Assembly: GCA_947097535.1 (NCBI GenBank)
Contig: CAMURM010000001.1
Coordinates: 1 to 32,027, forward strand
Length of the DNA stretch: 32,027 nt
Direction of reading: 5' to 3'
From: an uncultured Selenomonas sp.
Lineage (GTDB): Bacteria > Bacillota > Negativicutes > Selenomonadales > Selenomonadaceae
A program made the position numbers and the translations under genes. The notes below the pieces were generated by a model. It was not told where the DNA came from and made no database searches. It saw only the letters and a list, made by a program, of their open reading frames with translations. Shown in pieces: positions 16,401 through 23,222 of the stretch (the stretch's first letter is position 1; every line of letters starts with the position of its first letter).

Positions 16401-18175
16401 TCAATCTCCTGCGTCTGCTTCTCCCTGTCCTCATCTCGGACGGGCGTCGCCTTGATGCGCTCAATCTGAGCGACGAGAGCATCGACAGTCTTTTGCTCCT
16501 TGTCGATCTCCGCCTGCGCGTCCTTCGTAATCTTCTCCTGCCACGAAATCATGCCCTGGTCGAAGAGCACGCTGATTTCTTCCATCGCCTTCTTGATTTC
16601 TTTGAGCTGTTCGGATAGATTCGCCTTGATCATGGCAAGAGCCCGCTTCAAGGCGTCTTCCTGCGCCTTGAAGAACTTTCTCTCTGCCTCTTTTTGCGCC
16701 CTTTCCGCAGCCTTCGCGTCTTCACGCTTGGGATACTTGCTGGTGACATTCGGAATCGGCTTATCACGCTCCGCCTTTTCTGCCTCAAGTTTCGCCCTTT
16801 GGTCGGCGATTCTCGCTCGCGTTTCTCCTGCGAGATTGCTGTGCTTGAGTTCGTGCCCTGTACTCTCTGCGATTTTCTCTTCGGCTTTATCGGCGATGGC
16901 TTCCCAGTTGTCCGCGGCTTGACCGAAAAATGCACGGATTGCCTTTGTAAGCTCACGCACAAGGGCGATGACCTTCTTGATCGGCTCCGTAAACATCAGC
17001 TGATCCGTAAACAGTTCCCATGCTTTACGCATGTTCCAGACCATGCGCAGGATATGCCCGACGGTCACAATGAGGTCTTCGAGGATGCCGATCAAGTCCT
17101 CTATGGGCACGACCTCTGCCAAGACCGTATAAAAGTCGATAATGCCGTCAATGATTTCAAGCACCCAGAGATAAACTTCCTGCAAGGCGGCGATAAAGTC
17201 CAATATGGCAGGATTGACCTCAAATTCTCCTGTCGTTTCATTGATCTCGCCGAACATCTCGGCGATTTCCTGCGCGGCAACTTTAATTTCGGGGCCGAAT
17301 ACATCCATGATCTTCGCCGAGGCTTGCGTCGCGTATTCTTCGATCATGCTGAACATGCCGGAGAACGTCTCAGGATATGCCTCTGCCGAATACTTGAAGC
17401 CTTCCATGCGCTTCATAAGGAAGGTGAATAATCCCTCAGCAGAATCCTTCGCCGCCTTGATATCCGCATCCGTCAAGCCCATTGCCGAAGCAATCGTTGA
17501 CGATGACGCCGTGATGCCGCCCTGCAGCAGATCGCGAAGCTCCTGCACGAACTGCGTAGAGTTTAGTCCCATCGCCTTGGCGGCGTTGACGCCCGTCGTC
17601 GTGAACTCGCGAATCTGCTCAAGATTCAGCCCCGCCCCCAAACCTGGCGCCAAGATGCCTTGAAATGTCGTCACAAGATCCTTCGTGCTCGCCGCCGTGC
17701 GAATGGCATCCCCATTGAGCTTCTGCATCATGTCAGAAGAAATAGAAAGCGCCGTATTAAAGTCGATCGCCTCGCCGTTGATCTGCCCCATGGACGCAAG
17801 CGTGCCCGCCATACCGAGCTTTGCCGTCTCCATATCTCGGACAAACTCGAAGCCGGGCATGACGATGGAAGATGCGACGCCCTTGATGGTCGTGAGTACC
17901 CCGAGCACGCCCTGCACCGCAAGCTGCGCTTTCGCCAAGCCGCCCAAAAAACCGCCAAAAATATCGCCCGATAGGCTGTTTCTCGCTGCGCCGCCCATCT
18001 GGTCGAGACGGCGATTGAGGTTGTTGATCGTGTCGTTGAGATTGTTGAGCGTTCCATTCAGATTGCCCGCACCCGAATCAAGCTGCCGAAGGGCGGCGAG
18101 CGCGGCGAGGATGCTCTGCAGGAACTGTGCGTTGTCTCCGCTGATCCGTATGATGATGTCGCTATGTCCTGCCAT
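13475..18175 (-). CDS. Tape measure protein with transglycosylase and NlpC/P60-like domains
   Basis: The 1,566-residue protein sets tail length and passes through the tail at infection. The N-terminal 320 residues have the usual tape measure pattern (GGFLGGLAKAQLAVQGVLG, then FVRDMETAKLGMAGTLASM). Residues 440-620 are a long charged coiled-coil region. A lytic transglycosylase domain follows at about 655-780, with the ESSG motif (Glu686), GGVGLMQLT and RYNGSG...YADEV. A cysteine peptidase domain of the NlpC/P60 or CHAP type spans about 808-960 with Cys829 (YADLKCTEFV), His914 (PGHAMMYAG) and perhaps His931. A second helical region then leads to a C-terminal GTSDSILSRLSNGEFVV motif, typical of tape measures. 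The start at 18175 overlaps the chaperone extension stop by 14 bases. Confidence 0.93.
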   Translation of the reverse strand: MAGHSDIIIRISGDNAQFLQSILAALAALRQLDSGAGNLNGTLNNLNDTINNLNRRLDQMGGAARNSLSGDIFGGFLGGLAKAQLAVQGVLGVLTTIKGVASSIVMPGFEFVRDMETAKLGMAGTLASMGQINGEAIDFNTALSISSDMMQKLNGDAIRTAASTKDLVTTFQGILAPGLGAGLNLEQIREFTTTGVNAAKAMGLNSTQFVQELRDLLQGGITASSSTIASAMGLTDADIKAAKDSAEGLFTFLMKRMEGFKYSAEAYPETFSGMFSMIEEYATQASAKIMDVFGPEIKVAAQEIAEMFGEINETTGEFEVNPAILDFIAALQEVYLWVLEIIDGIIDFYTVLAEVVPIEDLIGILEDLIVTVGHILRMVWNMRKAWELFTDQLMFTEPIKKVIALVRELTKAIRAFFGQAADNWEAIADKAEEKIAESTGHELKHSNLAGETRARIADQRAKLEAEKAERDKPIPNVTSKYPKREDAKAAERAQKEAERKFFKAQEDALKRALAMIKANLSEQLKEIKKAMEEISVLFDQGMISWQEKITKDAQAEIDKEQKTVDALVAQIERIKATPVRDEDREKQTQEIEKLTAELEDHRKTLQELSENQRYAAELIAAAAGNLYTTASGGAPQTAQSGGQAAGIPQGATPEEGALYLALQELKSIDKTGQLNYETLLAIAEQESSGQHWDENGNVKVSFDGGVGLMQLTSDEAQAMAGNPYDLVRNAYGGGKLFAELLNEVKGDVHEALRRYNGSGPAAEAYADEVMARIEGKRARANELLSAPLVADPMVRQTSASSLSTGIGERAAAEGRKIIDDGLTYADLKCTEFVIESLKRAGLDDTLGQYGKSILDYLDPLVSGFGSDDEAEKIGIVAKTKAAGIWKDYVEGMELAAGDVLISLGSDGTLRAPGHAMMYAGNGRVLTSSGRHGPGTPIDEVALENAGQIVGVVSLADILQHASGGSISGAAGNAGGGANALPVAHNKAQLDMKRQAEQSQKYQEETAKAFFATQNNISLIQKKQLVRESEERIRKYELEKNEEAAVQERILRQHRLLDLNIEQASRYLDVGMRTIKDNAEDMVYKIGAHMYTLADAAKRYTSYIYDKSDMANVHFVADQLDDLQKQFREASELGNTELAFKAKEKIKEIKKDLLSIVENFKSAVKDNVSWQTSMIDADSTMTTGQKERAKAAVESWGRREERRAEESMADRGWASYRKYYHEVEERLQKAADDAERARIKESAEIEKARILAEDILPHERAAALLERLERLPSVLEKVRSAAKQSLEDGLVTFLTDGVNQAESLEEALTDLARTVLQAIQKAYAESIVADLMDKWFPAQQTPDGGESVAGADAQVQAMEASYQRLKTSTGIFLGEFSSQSQTLQSELQTLCTGILTTLQNTSSQIHSFSSSPLHNPFGLPSFSETVAQKPTAVQQHAAGGYIEGPGTGTSDSILSRLSNGEFVVKAAAVKKYGRETLERINNGTFANIHVRIPKFAAGGMVGRYLDSAASRFTTELGASIPIHLTANNYVDGKRIFDTYGKPFIRSEIERDTVRNARLRSELGRRLR

Positions 18176-18874
18176 GCCGTCCTCTCTTTCCGCGAAGCCC
18201 TTCTAAAATCGGCGTCAATTCCTTCGAGCCACCGAAAATCGCCGCTGCGCCAAGCGCGACGCCCTCAATGAAATCTGCACGCGCCGCATTCTCTTCCCAC
18301 ACGATTTTTTCCAAGAACAGCCGGACCTCGGTGATGCTGTACGCATGAAGCACATCGTCCTTCGCATGTCCGTGCGAGATGAGCTTTTGCAGTACCTCGT
18401 ACGGCGTTACTTCGCGTCCTTCGCTGTTTTCTTCGTCTTGACCTTCGCGAGCGCCCGGATAAAAAAATCACGGTTGACCTCGAACACCACGCGGCCTACC
18501 GTGATGGCGTCGTCAAGCGGCAGACTCTCCAAAAATGCCGCCTCTTTCTTCGTCGCCAATACACCGATCTCCAAGAGCGCGGCAACGACTTCCTCGATGC
18601 CCTCGACGCTCATGATGGCGGCCAGCGTGCCACCCAGAATCCCGCTGCGTTCCTGCTGCACATCTTCGCCCGCTTCTTTCGATGCTTTGGCAAGCTGCCC
18701 CAGACCGCCCGTCGCCGCGTCCAGAGCCGCGCCGTTATCCGTGATGAACTTCACGATCTTCCCCAGCGGCGTGACGGCGCGCAGCGTATCTGCCCAAGAG
18801 AGCGGCTTGATCGTGAGCTTTTCACCGCCCACCTCGATTTCCTGCCCTGCGAGCAGCACTTTCCTTTCGTCCAT
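18162..18874 (-). CDS. Tail assembly chaperone G-T fusion by -1 frameshift
   Basis: The frame that ends at 18162 has no good start of its own but is open back past the end of the first chaperone. At minus-strand T7 (18467-18461) the first product reads GAT TTT TTT ATC; a -1 slip at T-TTT-TTT continues as TAT CCG GGC, then an open frame through EEVTPYEV-like residues to LEGLRGKRGRHGRT and the stop. The fused product would be 237 residues (138 plus 99). In lambda-like phages the G and GT pair is made the same way and coats the tape measure protein during tail assembly. The stop overlaps the tape measure start. A GTG at 18353 could start the extension alone but has no clear ribosome binding site. 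Confidence 0.8.
18407..18874 (-). CDS. Tail assembly chaperone, short (G-like) form
   Basis: The 155-residue product (MDERKVLLAGQEIEVGGEKL) matches tail assembly chaperones in length, in its acidic N-terminal beta-type start (IKPLSWADTLRAVTPLGKIV) and in its position between tail tube and tape measure. The start at 18874 has GGAGG 7 bases upstream; longer frames run into the terminator at 18891. It ends in the lysine-rich KTKKTAKDAK tail. It is the main product; the longer form arises by frameshift near residue 138. It lies directly after a terminator that ends the tail tube gene, so it is probably made at a lower level than the tube. Confidence 0.82.
   Translation of the reverse strand: MDERKVLLAGQEIEVGGEKLTIKPLSWADTLRAVTPLGKIVKFITDNGAALDAATGGLGQLAKASKEAGEDVQQERSGILGGTLAAIMSVEGIEEVVAALLEIGVLATKKEAAFLESLPLDDAITVGRVVFEVNRDFFIRALAKVKTKKTAKDAK
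18461..18467 (-). other. Programmed -1 frameshift site (T7 slippery heptamer)
   Basis: Seven T on the minus strand, phased so that both slip codons are TTT (T-TTT-TTT), allow full re-pairing of both tRNAs after a one-base backward slip. The -1 frame is open from here to 18162. A run of just this phase in a tail chaperone gene is the family's expected position. Confidence 0.8.
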
Positions 18875-18890
18875 GGTATGACCTCCATAC

Positions 18891-18918
18891 AAAAAGGGAC
18901 GGCGCAAGTGTCCGTCCC
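18891..18918 (-). terminator. Rho-independent terminator after tail tube gene
   Basis: A 7-base GC-rich stem (gggacgg at 18896-18902 with ccgtccc at 18912-18918) is followed on the minus strand by five T (18895-18891). It lies 14 bases beyond the tail tube stop and just before the chaperone start. Partial termination here would keep tube protein abundant and downstream tail genes lower. Confidence 0.8.
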
Positions 18919-18931
18919 CGCCATATTCATC

Positions 18932-20140
18932 TTACGCACGCTCGACCATGATGCCCGAAACATCGCCCGGATAATCCACGCGGAAATAGCGGCTGTCGGG
19001 ATTGTCCGCATCGGCGTGCTCGAAACTCGCCAGGACGGACGCCTTGATCTGACGACTGCCCCAATCCTCGCCGATGAGCGCATCGTCCCCCGTCGGCGCA
19101 ATGGATACATGATAGAAGAGCACCGACTTCTGGCGACCATGCGTCGGATCATACTCAAAGCGCAACGCGCCCTCGATCTTCTTTTTCACGCCTGCATAGA
19201 TGCGCGGGATGTACTGCTCCTCAACCTTGCAGCTGACATAGATTTCCTCACCCTGCTTGATCGCCGACGTGAGCGGGAAACGCACTTTGCCGTTTCGTAC
19301 ATCGACCGCATCCGCGATGTAGTCTGTGCCCTCTTCAAGGGTCACACCCGCAGGGACGGCCTCGATGCGCCACACATCGCCCTGCTGGAAGTCGATGCCG
19401 CTCGTACCTGCCGAGAACTTCACCTTTACGCCGTCGGCGAGCGTCTGCGCATTGCCCGTGACAACAGTGCCTACACTCGTGTACGTGCCCGCTGCGCCCT
19501 TCTTCCAGACGAACTCCGCATCGGTAATCGTGCCGGCGACCGTATTCGCCTTCTTGATCTTGATGAAAAACGTCTCCGTCGTCGTGCCCGTGTACGTGCC
19601 GCTCGACGTGATCGAGCCGGTCGATTTCGTCATGCCGCCCTGCGTATCGAAGATTGGCGCCCTGAGCGTCGGCGCGATCGGATTCTTGCGCTTGATGACG
19701 AGATTCTTGTAGTTGTACGCACTCGTCGTCTTGTCAAGCAAAATGAAAATCTCGCTGCCCGGCGACACGGTGTACGGCACATCCGACAGCGTCTTTGCCT
19801 CGATGTGCTTGATCGCCGTCTTGCCGTACATCGCCAACGCATAGCGAAGCGGGTCGGATTCATCCATCGTGATGGTCAAGTCCACGTCGCGCTGCGTCTC
19901 GACTTCAGCAAGCTTTTCGCGCGTACCACGCGTCGCATCGCGCTTGACGATCGAGTTGACGTTCCAACTCACCTGTGCCGCCGAGCAGTTGCCCAGCGAG
20001 AAAAACGTACCGTCGGGATTGACCTCCTCATCGAAGTTGCAAAACGAAAACTCGCCTGCGCCGACGTCGAAGTTCGCCGCGCTCTTCTGCGCACCAAGCA
20101 TGTGCGCAAAGCGCTGCAAATCAAGCTTCATACCTTCCAT
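18932..20140 (-). CDS. Major tail tube protein with LDLQRFA leader
   Basis: The 402-residue protein should stack in rings to form the tail tube. After MEGMKLDLQRFAHMLG comes the tube-like core (residues to about 150), an inserted beta-rich module (about 160-290, with GTYTGTTTETFFIKIKKANT and VWRIEAVPAGVTLEEGTDYI), and a C-terminal core ending in SRYFRVDYPGDVSGIMVERA. The leader (motif at 20105-20128) is of the type cut by Prp after Ala, also found on the coat protein. I chose the ATG at 20140 because GGTGG lies 8 bases upstream; a second ATG at 20131 is just within reach of GGAAGG. A terminator follows the stop. Confidence 0.85.
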   Translation of the reverse strand: MEGMKLDLQRFAHMLGAQKSAANFDVGAGEFSFCNFDEEVNPDGTFFSLGNCSAAQVSWNVNSIVKRDATRGTREKLAEVETQRDVDLTITMDESDPLRYALAMYGKTAIKHIEAKTLSDVPYTVSPGSEIFILLDKTTSAYNYKNLVIKRKNPIAPTLRAPIFDTQGGMTKSTGSITSSGTYTGTTTETFFIKIKKANTVAGTITDAEFVWKKGAAGTYTSVGTVVTGNAQTLADGVKVKFSAGTSGIDFQQGDVWRIEAVPAGVTLEEGTDYIADAVDVRNGKVRFPLTSAIKQGEEIYVSCKVEEQYIPRIYAGVKKKIEGALRFEYDPTHGRQKSVLFYHVSIAPTGDDALIGEDWGSRQIKASVLASFEHADADNPDSRYFRVDYPGDVSGIMVERA

Positions 20141-20570
20141 CTCTTGTTCCACCTTTCCACTCAAAAACAAGAATCAACTCATTGCCGTAATACGGGCGCA
20201 CCATATCACCCAAAGGCTCAACGCCCGTCGCCGATATCTTCACCGCGATCTTGAGGTTCGTCAGGATGTAGTCGTGCAGCCGCCGAATTTCCTGCAAGAT
20301 GAGGTTCTGGATACGGTACTGCTCGCGAAACGCACGCCAGATATCCGTATCGTCCGTGCGATGCTTGATGAGAAGATGCACGGCGACCGCGCCCGTCGTA
20401 TTGACCGTCTCCGCCGCTCCGCGCTCAGCTTCCCAGTCAATCTCAATCGACGAACCGCCCCCTTTCGGCAGATTGCCGATCAGATCGACCTCATACGCTT
20501 CGGCAATCTCCGGCAAACTTCGCAGATAAAGACGCACGCTCTCGACGATCGGCAGCCACATGAAACGCAT
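20121..20570 (-). CDS. Probable tail terminator protein
   Basis: The 149-residue product fits tail terminators in size and place, between head-tail connectors and tail tube. It has a short N-terminal helix (IVESVRLYLRSLPE), beta segments (SIEIDWEAERG, VAVHLLIKHR), and helices ending in ILTNLKIAVKISATGVEP and a closing beta strand (LILVFEWKGG). I assign the role mainly from position and size. The start overlaps the upstream stop (20570), where ATG or a slightly later ATG at 20561 could serve. The stop overlaps the start of the tail tube gene by 20 bases. Confidence 0.65.
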   Translation of the reverse strand: MRFMWLPIVESVRLYLRSLPEIAEAYEVDLIGNLPKGGGSSIEIDWEAERGAAETVNTTGAVAVHLLIKHRTDDTDIWRAFREQYRIQNLILQEIRRLHDYILTNLKIAVKISATGVEPLGDMVRPYYGNELILVFEWKGGTRDGRYEA

Positions 20571-20953
20571 CAGCCACGCCCCACTTTCGCCGTCAACGGA
20601 AAACTCTCGCCAAGATCCTTGCCCTCGGCGCCCGTGAACGTCTCCGCACTGATTCGCGCCTCCCAGCGCATATACTCCCGCTCATAGATGGCGCGCTTCT
20701 TCTCGTACGGATCATCGCCTGCCTCCATGCTGCGACCGCTCGTCATAGCCGATGCGTTGCGGGCGCAGACCATGAGCGCGTAGAAAAGCGCCAGCTGGCG
20801 AATCGGATAGGCGACGGGCGTGCGGATGCGCTCGGGCGATACGCCAAGACGCGCGGCAAGCCCGTCTACATAATCCGTCGATTCCGCCACATCTTCATCG
20901 GACAAATTCGGCTGCAAGAGCGCGTCGCGCACATCTTCCATGTGAAAGTACAT
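20570..20953 (-). CDS. Head-tail connector (gp6-like) protein
   Basis: The 127-residue product is mainly helical, with an opening MYFHMEDVRDALLQPNLSDE and an acidic segment (DVAESTDYVDGLAARLGV), then ...YPIRQLALFYALMVCARNASAM, typical of small head-tail adaptors that sit under the portal. Its end overlaps the next ATG. It follows the HK97-gp10-like gene and precedes the terminator-like gene, the usual connector order. The family is inferred from size, helical build and context. Confidence 0.65.
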   Translation of the reverse strand: MYFHMEDVRDALLQPNLSDEDVAESTDYVDGLAARLGVSPERIRTPVAYPIRQLALFYALMVCARNASAMTSGRSMEAGDDPYEKKRAIYEREYMRWEARISAETFTGAEGKDLGESFPLTAKVGRG

Positions 20954-21507
20954 TACCGCGCCCCCCTTGTCGCCGCTGCAATATGGCGGTCAAAGATGGC
21001 GGTGATCCGCGCATGGCAGCGGTCTGCTGCTTCGTAAAGAAATCGGTCGGCGGGTGATCCCGGATGATGCACTTCTTTAGCATAAGCAAATTCCGACCCC
21101 CGTCGATATTTCCCCTCGCGCATATTCCTGTAGTCGCGTGCGGAAATCTCCCGCGACCCCCCGATGAACGTCGCCCATCGGAGCGCCTTTTTCTCTTTCG
21201 GACGAATCACATACGTCCCCCGCGCACCGAAACTCCCCGTCGGCTCATGCACAAACGGCGCATACGGCGCCCGCTGCATCTGGAAATATATCGTGCCTTC
21301 CAACTTGGCTCGATCCACTTGGTAGGCGATTTCACGCTCCAATGCCCCCGTGCGCGACGTGAAGCGATGATGCGCACGCGCTTCTCGCTGTACCAAGCGG
21401 CACGATTCTAAAAGTGCGCGACGGATCGCCGTCCGCGTCCTTCCCAGACCCACCGTTTCAATGGCGCGAATCGCCCCCAGAGCGTCAATGTCAATCCGCA
21501 GGTTCAT
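20953..21507 (-). CDS. HK97-gp10-like head-tail joining protein
   Basis: The 184-residue product shows the family pattern: an N-terminal helix (AIRAIETVGLGRTRTAIRRALLESCRLVQREAR), then HRFTSRTGALEREIAYQVDR, a beta segment (TIYFQMQRAPYAPFVHEPTG), a middle insert with RPKEKKALRWATF, and HHPGSPADRFLYEAADRCHARI near the end. Such proteins complete the tail end that joins to the head. It is overlapped at its start by the short acidic gene and at its stop by the next start. The middle insert (about 95-130) is longer than in a minimal gp10. Confidence 0.8.
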   Translation of the reverse strand: MNLRIDIDALGAIRAIETVGLGRTRTAIRRALLESCRLVQREARAHHRFTSRTGALEREIAYQVDRAKLEGTIYFQMQRAPYAPFVHEPTGSFGARGTYVIRPKEKKALRWATFIGGSREISARDYRNMREGKYRRGSEFAYAKEVHHPGSPADRFLYEAADRCHARITAIFDRHIAAATRGAR

Positions 21508-21734
21508 TACGCACCACCCGCCTCATCGGCGTCTTGCGGCAAAAGTGCATCTTTCGCTTTCCTGCCCTTTGCCTTGCCGCCGTCGCTTTTGCCGCTTTCG
21601 CCGACATCGCTGCTCTCGCCGCGCTCGCCAACCGGCTCCGGCTGATACCCCAGCTCGGAAAACTCGCCAACGCGTTTCTCATCGACAATGACCTCTTCAT
21701 TGTCCTTATAAAGCCGTATCGTCTTGACCTTCAT
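21507..21734 (-). CDS. Small phage protein with low-complexity tail
   Basis: The 75-residue product starts MKVKTIRLYKDNEEVIVDEKRVGEFSELGYQPE, a compact beta-type start seen in small phage proteins between capsid and connectors. The second half is low-complexity, rich in Gly, Ser, Lys and Asp. It fits a head-decoration or connector helper by position only. It lies 3 bases after the Prp-like gene and overlaps the next start. I see no catalytic motif. Confidence 0.6.
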   Translation of the reverse strand: MKVKTIRLYKDNEEVIVDEKRVGEFSELGYQPEPVGERGESSDVGESGKSDGGKAKGRKAKDALLPQDADEAGGA

Positions 21735-21737
21735 GTT

Positions 21738-22040
21738 TCAACCCTCTTTCATAAAACAATGCGGATACTTCTCCTCGATACGCAAAAGCTCAAGACGCGC
21801 CGCTGTCATGATGCCGCGCGTTTCAGCCATGAGGCAGCAGGAGATGAACATATCTCCCGCCGCTTCCTTGACTTCGGTGCTTTTGTCAAAATGCGTGCAG
21901 CCTGCATATACCATATCCGCCACCGCCGAGATGGCGGCGCAGACGATGTTCTCGCCCGCAGGCGCAGCGGCTTCCGATGCGTGTCCCGTGATGCGCAGAT
22001 AGGCGCGTCCGCGTCCTTCTGTGAAGCGATACCGCACCAT
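21738..22040 (-). CDS. Prp-like ribosomal-processing cysteine protease, phage-encoded
   Basis: The 100-residue product matches Prp (PF04327) in length and signature: YRFTEGRGRAYLRITGHASE, then the catalytic His and Cys in GHA...AGENIVCAAISAV, with 14 residues from His to Cys (12 in Staphylococcus Prp), followed by a helix-rich end. In Staphylococcus this protease cuts the N-terminal extension of ribosomal protein L27 and trims the coat and scaffold proteins of phage 80alpha at motifs of the LNLQFFA type. Here the start at 22040 lies 4 bases after the coat stop with GGGG 7 bases upstream, so it is co-translated with its presumed substrate. Four proteins in this window carry the motif. Confidence 0.85.
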   Translation of the reverse strand: MVRYRFTEGRGRAYLRITGHASEAAAPAGENIVCAAISAVADMVYAGCTHFDKSTEVKEAAGDMFISCCLMAETRGIMTAARLELLRIEEKYPHCFMKEG

Positions 22041-22044
22041 CGGC

Positions 22045-23202
22045 TTACCCCAAGATACGGCAAGCAAGCTCAGGAATCATCGTCTTGACGCCGCAGAGCA
22101 GATCGAGCGAGCAGATGTCCCGCTTGAGCTTCACGTCGTAGTCAAAGACGACGCGAATCGAGATGCCGCCGTCGCTGATGATCGCATACTGCGAATCGGC
22201 AACGCCCAGAGGCTTTGCCAGGGGGCGCGTCACGAGCGTGAAGGCGTTTCGGTGAAATGCCATGCTCGCCGTGTGATCTTTGACGACCGTCACCACGGTA
22301 TTTGCCGCGAACGTCTGCCTTGCCGCCGGATAGAACTGCACCGTGACCGAATTGCCCGCCGCATCGGCGTCTTTCATCACGACGTAAGGGCGAGAATCGC
22401 CCGCGAGCGTGAAGATCGTGCCCTTCTTGATTTTGCCCGTCAAAGAGCCGTCCGTGAAAGTCGCAACGTTGCTGTCTGCCGATACGATTGCCGAGAGCTT
22501 CATCGTCGGCGTCACCGACAAATTGCCATTCTCGTGCTTGCAGATGTTCTGATCCATGTAGAAATCGAAGCCGAACTTACGCCCGAGCTGCGCATTGATG
22601 ATCGCGCTCGTCTCGCCCGTGTGCCCGACCGAGTTGAAGGCGTCAAGTTCCAAGAGCTTTGCGTCTGCCGCCGTATCCAAGACCGCCATACGCCCTGCCA
22701 TCGGCACCTTGTTGTCGTTCATCTCTTTCCTGACCGCCGTGATCGCCGCGACGCTTGCAGGCGTATTGCCCGGCGTACCGACGAAGTACGGAATGTCCTC
22801 GTAGCAGCGGCAGATCTTCTCATCAATCGCCTGCTCGATCGACATGACCGCAGGCTCGATGAGCTGCTTCGAGAAATCGCTGATACTCAGCGTCAGCTCC
22901 TTCGATGTGATACCGAACGATACGTCGAGGATGCTGTCCAAGACGACAGGCACCTTGCCTTCGACGGCGTTCTGGATCTTGATGCCCGTCGCAGGATCGA
23001 AAAGATCGACCTCAAAATTCGCCGGACGGCGCACCATGACGGTATCGCCGACCTCGGCGAACTCGCCGTCGTAGTCGCGGCTTACAAGCTGCGACATGAC
23101 CGTGTTGTTCTTGAGAACCATCAGCGCCTCACGCGCAACATGCATCGGCGTCAGGAAATCATTTCCTGCAAAACGCTGCAGATTGAGCTTCATCTTTTTC
23201 AT
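22045..23202 (-). CDS. Major capsid protein, P22-coat-like, with LNLQRFA leader
   Basis: The 385-residue product has the P22 coat family pattern: an N-terminal arm (MHVAREALMVLKNNTVMSQL), GEFAEVGDTVMVRRPANFEV, and a middle with LDTAADAKLLELDAFNSVGH and QLGRKFGFDFYMDQNICKH, then a telokin-like insert and C-terminal core. Family members are usually about 400-430 residues, so this is a little short. The N-terminus (MKKMKLNLQRFAGND, motif at 23167-23190) carries a Prp-type cleavage motif, so the mature form should start at Gly13. It lies between scaffold and protease genes. Confidence 0.9.
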   Translation of the reverse strand: MKKMKLNLQRFAGNDFLTPMHVAREALMVLKNNTVMSQLVSRDYDGEFAEVGDTVMVRRPANFEVDLFDPATGIKIQNAVEGKVPVVLDSILDVSFGITSKELTLSISDFSKQLIEPAVMSIEQAIDEKICRCYEDIPYFVGTPGNTPASVAAITAVRKEMNDNKVPMAGRMAVLDTAADAKLLELDAFNSVGHTGETSAIINAQLGRKFGFDFYMDQNICKHENGNLSVTPTMKLSAIVSADSNVATFTDGSLTGKIKKGTIFTLAGDSRPYVVMKDADAAGNSVTVQFYPAARQTFAANTVVTVVKDHTASMAFHRNAFTLVTRPLAKPLGVADSQYAIISDGGISIRVVFDYDVKLKRDICSLDLLCGVKTMIPELACRILG

Positions 23203-23222
23203 GTTCGGTTTCCCCCTCTTTC

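Noticed and set aside
18162..18353. Stand-alone 63-residue gene starting at the GTG at 18353
   Set aside because: No ribosome binding site, and the frame is open further upstream to the T7 slip site, so a frameshift extension of the chaperone is the better model.
18878..20254. Long plus-strand open frame opposite the tail tube gene
   Set aside because: It is Arg/His-rich, lacks a good ribosome binding site, and lies fully opposite a recognised tail gene. High GC in third codon positions produces such shadows.
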